Assembly (NCBI GenBank): GCA_003144015.1
Contig: QFWS01000002.1
Span: 248,001 to 312,000 of the forward strand
DNA from: Flavobacteriaceae bacterium LYZ1037
Lineage (GTDB): Bacteria > Bacteroidota > Bacteroidia > Flavobacteriales > Flavobacteriaceae
Direction of reading: 5' to 3'
Length of the DNA: 64,000 bases
The translations under genes were made by a program, and so were the position numbers. The notes under the pieces are model-generated. The model did not search any database, was not told the origin of the DNA, and saw nothing but the letters and a program-made list of their open reading frames with translations. Position 1 is the first letter of the stretch. Every line of letters starts with the position of its first letter. Positions 60,138 through 64,000 of the stretch are shown here, in pieces.

Positions 60138-61304
60138 TTAAATCGATTTCATTGAAATTTGCATGGTCGTTCCTTTTCCAATTTCAGAATGAGACACTTT
60201 AATTTGACCACCATGAAACTCTTCAATAATTCTTTTAGCTAACGAAAGTCCTAATCCCCAACCTCTTTTTTTAGTGGTATAACCAGTTTCAAAAATGGCT
60301 TTATATTGGTTCTTGGAAAGTCCTTTTCCAGAATCACTAATATCTATATTAACAGTGTTTTCTAGCTGAGAAATTTCAATGATTATTTTCCCTTTCCCTT
60401 TCATAGCATCAATAGCATTTTTTACCAGATTCTCGATGGTCCAACTATATAATTGTTTGTTTAAATTTACATAAATTTCTTCAGATGGCGTTATAAGTTC
60501 AAAATCTATTAACTTCGAGCTTCTAGCTTTTAAATAATCGTAAGAATCTATAGTTTCTTTAACGATGTCTGCTTTTTCAAGGGTGGGAAGCGAGCCTATT
60601 TTACTAAAACGTTCGGTAATAGTTTGAAGCCTGCTAATGTCTTTTTCAATTTCAACAATGTACTCTGGATTGATGTTTTCAGATTTTAAAATTTCAGCCC
60701 AACCAATCAAAGAAGATAAAGGTGTTCCAATTTGGTGTGCTGTTTCTTTTGCCATTCCAGACCATAATTTGTTTTGCGTAGCAATTTTGGAACTTCGATA
60801 AAAGAAATAGGCAACTGCGCCAAACAAAAAGATAATCAATAATAAGGCTAAAGGATAGTATTTTAACTTATTTAATACTTCAGAGTTTCCATAATACAAG
60901 GTGCCATAAACAACGGTTTCTTTGGTTTCGTTGTCGACATAAGAAATAACAATGGGTGTGTTTTCTTGGGTGTATTCTTTAATTAGTTTAGAAATATAAG
61001 TTGCGTTATTTACCTTGTTTTCATCAATATTATTTGATAGTAATACACTTCCATTATTATAAACAAACATAGGATTTGTAATTTCAGAAGTAAAAACTTT
61101 ATCAACTAAAGGATTAACATTTTCATCTAAAGGATTGGAATTTATTTCCTGATGAGCAGCAGCCCAAATGTCCATCTTAGATTGCTCTTCAACTTTAAAT
61201 TTTTGAAAAAACACATAGGTATTCCATAAAATAAGCGAAATAATACCAAACGATGCTACTACTATAACCCATCGTGTTAAATTTCTGTGTTTAGAAAAAA
61301 GCAT
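60138..61304 (-). CDS. Orphan membrane sensor histidine kinase
   Basis: A 388-aa kinase. Transmembrane helices lie at about 11-33 and 150-169 and flank a periplasmic sensor of about 115 residues. A HisKA-like dimerisation box 'MAKETAHQIGTPLSSLIGW' follows with H190. The HATPase domain has the N box 'LVKNAIDAM', 'ISDSGKGLSKNQ' and 'KRGWGLGLSLAKRII'. It lacks HAMP and PAS domains, and no response regulator gene is adjacent. Followed after three bases by the zinc-ribbon protein. The signal is unknown. Confidence 0.9.
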   Translation of the reverse strand: MLFSKHRNLTRWVIVVASFGIISLILWNTYVFFQKFKVEEQSKMDIWAAAHQEINSNPLDENVNPLVDKVFTSEITNPMFVYNNGSVLLSNNIDENKVNNATYISKLIKEYTQENTPIVISYVDNETKETVVYGTLYYGNSEVLNKLKYYPLALLLIIFLFGAVAYFFYRSSKIATQNKLWSGMAKETAHQIGTPLSSLIGWAEILKSENINPEYIVEIEKDISRLQTITERFSKIGSLPTLEKADIVKETIDSYDYLKARSSKLIDFELITPSEEIYVNLNKQLYSWTIENLVKNAIDAMKGKGKIIIEISQLENTVNIDISDSGKGLSKNQYKAIFETGYTTKKRGWGLGLSLAKRIIEEFHGGQIKVSHSEIGKGTTMQISMKSI

Positions 61305-61396
61305 ATAACATTTTTTGTTTTGAAATATAATGTAAATCTGTTAATAATATTGTGTTACTAGTAAACAAATCATTTTTAGTTCCATAACAGATTAGT

Positions 61397-61404
61397 TACA
61401 TTTG
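61397..61404 (+). promoter_or_regulatory. Candidate -7 box for the flavin reductase gene
   Basis: TACATTTG, an exact TAnnTTTG match, 19 bases before the ATG at 61424. The -33 element is weak. Confidence 0.5.
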
Positions 61405-61423
61405 TGCAAATTAAAAAAGATTA

Positions 61424-62293
61424 ATGACATCATACGAACCAAAAGATTTATCAGTAGCAAAATTGCACGGTTATTTGTTAAGTGCTGTGGCACCTAGACC
61501 TATAGCTTTTGCAAGTACTATGGATGAGAATGGAAACCCAAATCTATCTCCTTTTAGCTTTTTTAATGTGTTTAGTGCTAATCCTCCTATCCTTATTTTT
61601 TCTCCTGCTAGACGCGTAAGAAATAATACCACAAAACACACTTTAGAAAATGTGTTAAAAACAAAAGAAGTAGTCATTAACGTGGTGAATTATGATATGG
61701 TGCATCAAGCATCTTTAAGTAGTACAGAGTATGCCGAAGGTGTTAATGAATTTGATAAAGCTGGTTTAACCATGTTGAAATCCGATTTGGTAAAACCTTT
61801 TAGAGTGGCCGAATCCCCTGTTCAGTTTGAATGTAAAGTAAACGAAGTTGTTGCTTTAGGTTCTGAAGGTGGAGCTGGAAATTTGGTTATTTGTGAAGTC
61901 GTTAAGATTCATCTGGAAGATGATATTTTAGATAAAGAAGGGTTTATTGATCAGGAAAAATTAGACTTGGTGGCTAGAGCTGGTGGTAATTATTATAGTC
62001 GTGCTAGAAGTGGTTTTTTCGAATTACCAAAACCCCTATCAAGTTTAGGAATTGGAGTGGATAATTTCCCTGAGGAAGTTAAAAATAGCATGATTTTAAC
62101 CGGAAACGATATTGGCATGTTGGCAAATGTAGATGCGCTACCAACGGATAAAGAAGTAAGTGCGTTTTTAGAATCTGTAAGCGTCCGCTATCCGGATATT
62201 AAAACAGCTTCTCATAGAGAAAAACATAAATTAGCTCATAATTATTTGAGTTTTGGCGACATTCAAAGCGCCTGGAAAATATTATTATCATAA
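61424..62293 (+). CDS. Flavin reductase-like protein (FMN-binding split barrel)
   Basis: A 289-aa protein with the Flavin_Reduct fold in the first 190 residues: 'LLSAVAPRPIAFASTMDENG', 'NLSPFSFFNVFSANPP' and 'VINVVNYDMVHQASLSS'. The C-terminal 95 residues are an extra helical part shared with homologues in Bacteroidetes. Probably binds FMN and reduces flavin or another small substrate; no oxygenase partner gene is near. DUF3127 follows 55 bases downstream on the same strand. Confidence 0.88.
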   Translation: MTSYEPKDLSVAKLHGYLLSAVAPRPIAFASTMDENGNPNLSPFSFFNVFSANPPILIFSPARRVRNNTTKHTLENVLKTKEVVINVVNYDMVHQASLSSTEYAEGVNEFDKAGLTMLKSDLVKPFRVAESPVQFECKVNEVVALGSEGGAGNLVICEVVKIHLEDDILDKEGFIDQEKLDLVARAGGNYYSRARSGFFELPKPLSSLGIGVDNFPEEVKNSMILTGNDIGMLANVDALPTDKEVSAFLESVSVRYPDIKTASHREKHKLAHNYLSFGDIQSAWKILLS

Positions 62294-62348
62294 AGTAAAA
62301 TTTCAAATTCCTATTTAAGGAATATTAAAAGTTAAATTAAATTAAGTA

Positions 62349-62723
62349 ATGGAAGTACAAGGAAGAATTAAATTAGTAGGAGATACGCAAACCTTTGGAA
62401 ACAATGGGTTTAGAAAGCGTGAAGTGGTTGTAACTACAGAAGAGCAATATCCACAACATATCATGATTGAGTTTGTTCAGGATAAAACCGATTTATTAAA
62501 TAATTTTCAAGTTGGTCAGCAAGTAAAAATAAGTATTAATTTACGTGGTAGAGAGTGGACAAACCCACAAGGAGAAGTAAAATATTTCAACTCAATACAA
62601 GGTTGGAGAATTGAAGCAGCTCAACCAGAAGCTTCTGGAGACATGCCTCCTATGCCACCAGCTGAAGCTTTTGAACCAGCTAATGATTTAAATGAAGACG
62701 ATCATGACGATTTACCATTTTAA
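62349..62723 (+). CDS. DUF3127 OB-fold-like protein with SSB-type acidic tip
   Basis: A 124-aa protein of the DUF3127 family. 'VQGRIKLVGDTQTFGNNGFR' and 'VGQQVKISINLRGREWTNPQGEVKYFNSI' suggest an OB fold. The C-terminus, 'DDHDDLPF', is an acidic tail ending like that of the SSB protein encoded at 41698-42141 ('SDDLPF'). Such tips dock SSB partners (RecO, RecQ, PriA, Chi). It may therefore be an accessory single-strand-binding or competing factor; that is inference. Own terminator downstream. Confidence 0.8.
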   Translation: MEVQGRIKLVGDTQTFGNNGFRKREVVVTTEEQYPQHIMIEFVQDKTDLLNNFQVGQQVKISINLRGREWTNPQGEVKYFNSIQGWRIEAAQPEASGDMPPMPPAEAFEPANDLNEDDHDDLPF

Positions 62724-62764
62724 GTAATTGTTGATTACATTTAAAAGTAAAATCTTATATATTT

Positions 62765-62794
62765 AACCTCAATGTGTAAACGTTGAGGTTTTTT
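62765..62794 (+). terminator. Intrinsic terminator after DUF3127
   Basis: Eight-bp stem with a GT-rich loop followed by TTTTTT, twelve bases before aat. Confidence 0.75.
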
Positions 62795-62805
62795 ATTCTC
62801 TTAAT

Positions 62806-63432
62806 ATGATTACTTATTTAACAGCAGAAATTAATTTTCCTGAGGTGCATCTAGCAGATGCAGATGGTTTGTTAGCACTTGGTGGAGACCTTTCTGTAGA
62901 ACGTCTCGTTCTTGCTTATAATACAGGCATTTTTCCTTGGTTTGAAAAAGATCAACCTATTTTGTGGTGGTCTCCAAATCCTAGATTTATACTATTCCCG
63001 GAAAAATTAAAAGTGTCCAAAAGCATGAAACAGGTTTTAAGAAATAGAGATTTTACGGTCACAATTAATCAAGACTTTAAAGCAGTAATCACACAATGTG
63101 CTCTTACCAAAAGAGAAGGACAACATAGCACTTGGATTACTAAGAATATGATAGATGCTTATGTAAAATTACATGATCAAGGATTGGCAAAATCTGTTGA
63201 GGTGTGGCAAGACAAAAAACTTGTGGCTGGTTTTTATGGCGTCGATTTAAACAATGGCGTGTTTTGTGGAGAAAGCATGTTTACTACAGTTAGTAACGGG
63301 AGTAAAGTTGGTTTTATTAGCTTTATTCAAAATACCAATTACAAATTAATAGATTGCCAAGTCTATACAAATCACCTAGCAAGTTTAGGTGCCGAAGAGA
63401 TTTCTAGAGAAGCTTTTTTGACGTATTTATAA
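62806..63432 (+). CDS. aat: Leucyl/phenylalanyl-tRNA-protein transferase
   Basis: A 208-aa enzyme that adds Leu or Phe to proteins with N-terminal Lys or Arg, marking them for ClpS/ClpAP-type degradation. Characteristic parts are 'LLALGGDLSVERLVLAYNTGIFPW', split by variable residues, 'WWSPNPRFILFP', 'STWITKNMIDAY', 'VFCGESMF' and 'LIDCQVYTNHLASLGAE'. Slightly shorter than the E. coli enzyme but complete. Monocistronic. Confidence 0.95.
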   Translation: MITYLTAEINFPEVHLADADGLLALGGDLSVERLVLAYNTGIFPWFEKDQPILWWSPNPRFILFPEKLKVSKSMKQVLRNRDFTVTINQDFKAVITQCALTKREGQHSTWITKNMIDAYVKLHDQGLAKSVEVWQDKKLVAGFYGVDLNNGVFCGESMFTTVSNGSKVGFISFIQNTNYKLIDCQVYTNHLASLGAEEISREAFLTYL

Positions 63433-63507
63433 TTTATTTATTATTTTTAGAACACATTATCAGTTAATTGATTGAATTTATTAATGAAACTTTTAAACCA
63501 TAAAATA

Positions 63508-64000
63508 ATGAGACCAAAATATATTCTATCATTTATAATCATTTTTATAGTTGTTTTATTTTCATGTAACCAAACACCTGATAATAAAAAGGAAACTAAA
63601 AATCAAGTTCAACAAAGTGAACAGAAATTTATAAACACTATTGAAACACATTTAAATGCTGTTACCAATCGAGACCTTGAAACGTTAAAGCGTACCATGT
63701 CTCCAAAAGGCAACATGCAGTTAATATTGCCAGGCACAGAAATTATTAATACAGTCGATGGATTTATGGATTACCACAAAGAGTGGTTTAGCGATGATTC
63801 TTGGACTTTCGAAACAAAGATTCTTAATACAGAAATAGGTGAAACTATGGGTATGGTAATTACCGAAATAATATACAGAGAACCCGAAAGAAATGGTGGA
63901 CCCTATTTTAACCGAATGATTGTGAGTTACGATCTTAAAAAAATTGAAGGGGAATGGTATATAATTAAAGACCATGCGAGTTCTATTGAAAAATCAACAG
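63508..64000 (+). CDS. Lipoprotein with NTF2/SnoaL-like domain (3' end outside window)
   Basis: Open to the right edge (164 codons seen). Starts ATG at 63508 giving 'MRPKYILSFIIIFIVVLFSC' with lipobox Cys at residue 20. An in-frame ATG eight codons earlier (63484) is an alternative. The mature part reads like an NTF2-like fold: helix 'FINTIETHLNAVTNRDLETLKRT', 'DYHKEWFSDDSWTFETKI' and 'FNRMIVSYDLKKIEGEWYI'. DUF4440/SnoaL proteins bind or modify small molecules; the function here is unknown. Confidence 0.75.
   Translation, partial: MRPKYILSFIIIFIVVLFSCNQTPDNKKETKNQVQQSEQKFINTIETHLNAVTNRDLETLKRTMSPKGNMQLILPGTEIINTVDGFMDYHKEWFSDDSWTFETKILNTEIGETMGMVITEIIYREPERNGGPYFNRMIVSYDLKKIEGEWYIIKDHASSIEKST

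Noticed and set aside
1-64000. Prophage, insertion sequences, integrons, tRNA or rRNA genes.
   Set aside because: No transposase, integrase, terminase or capsid-like product, no terminal inverted repeats beside genes, and no cloverleaf or rRNA-like segment was recognised on reading both strands. A tRNAscan or ISfinder-type search could not be run.

Overview
The window is a low-GC, gene-dense stretch of chromosome from a gliding or T9SS-bearing member of the Flavobacteriaceae (Bacteroidetes). The reasons are: TAnnTTTG-type promoters without clear Shine-Dalgarno sites, many short lipoproteins, gldD and gldE, a type B (CHU_C) type IX secretion adhesin with a PorP/SprF partner, an S46 dipeptidyl-peptidase, and a TonB receptor under a TPP riboswitch. 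I see no phage, IS element, CRISPR array, rRNA or tRNA. The window looks like resident chromosome with one metal-resistance island.

Layout. 1-3.3 kb: tail of a MutS-like ATPase, a thioredoxin/TPR protein and a LytS/LytR two-component pair. 3.3-9.9 kb: DPP11-type peptidase, a glutamine-transaminase/omega-amidase pair, an Ig-like lipoprotein and ComF. 10-12.5 kb: coiled-coil membrane protein and glycyl-tRNA synthetase. 12.6-20.5 kb (minus strand): metal efflux operon running from a small His-rich exported protein to a CzcA pump fused to its TolC-like outer-membrane factor, an HlyD/CusB lipoprotein and a P1B-4 ATPase. 20.5-24 kb: giant outer-membrane barrel protein. 24-29 kb: exonuclease III, OmpA lipoprotein, octaheme cytochrome lipoprotein and aldo/keto reductase. 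29.3-38.1 kb: 1970-aa T9SS adhesin, SprF and OmpA trio. 38-40.4 kb (minus): RNase G, a 30-aa basic ribosomal-type protein and HU. 40.5-45.3 kb: mutY-ssb-gldE-gldD and an M23 lipoprotein. 45.4-50.7 kb: a gene remnant, HMA lipoprotein, EamA transporter, DUF4199, rplU-rpmA, DinB-like protein and ahcY. 50.8-58.1 kb: PPTase, GGGPS, thiamine-binding protein, PnuC, NadR-type kinase, DUF4301 and ArfB, then a TPP riboswitch and TonB receptor. 58.2-64 kb: degenerate Rieske-like lipoprotein, greA, HIT, zinc-ribbon protein plus histidine kinase, flavin reductase, DUF3127, aat and a truncated lipoprotein.

Themes. (1) Vitamin uptake: riboswitch-controlled TonB receptor, PnuC-type permease, thiamine-binding protein and small kinase make a plausible thiamine route across both membranes. 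(2) Metal homeostasis: SPC/HEGST P1B-4 ATPase plus an HME-type RND with DFGIIIDG signature, pointing to Co/Zn/Cd/Ni rather than Cu/Ag. (3) Surface adhesion and gliding through T9SS. (4) Translation and DNA maintenance housekeeping (glyS, rplU, rpmA, arfB, greA, aat, mutY, ssb, xth, HU). The points most worth follow-up are the CzcA-TolC fusion with an internal signal peptide behind an eight-A tract, and the thiamine cluster with its unassigned kinase and DUF4301 protein.
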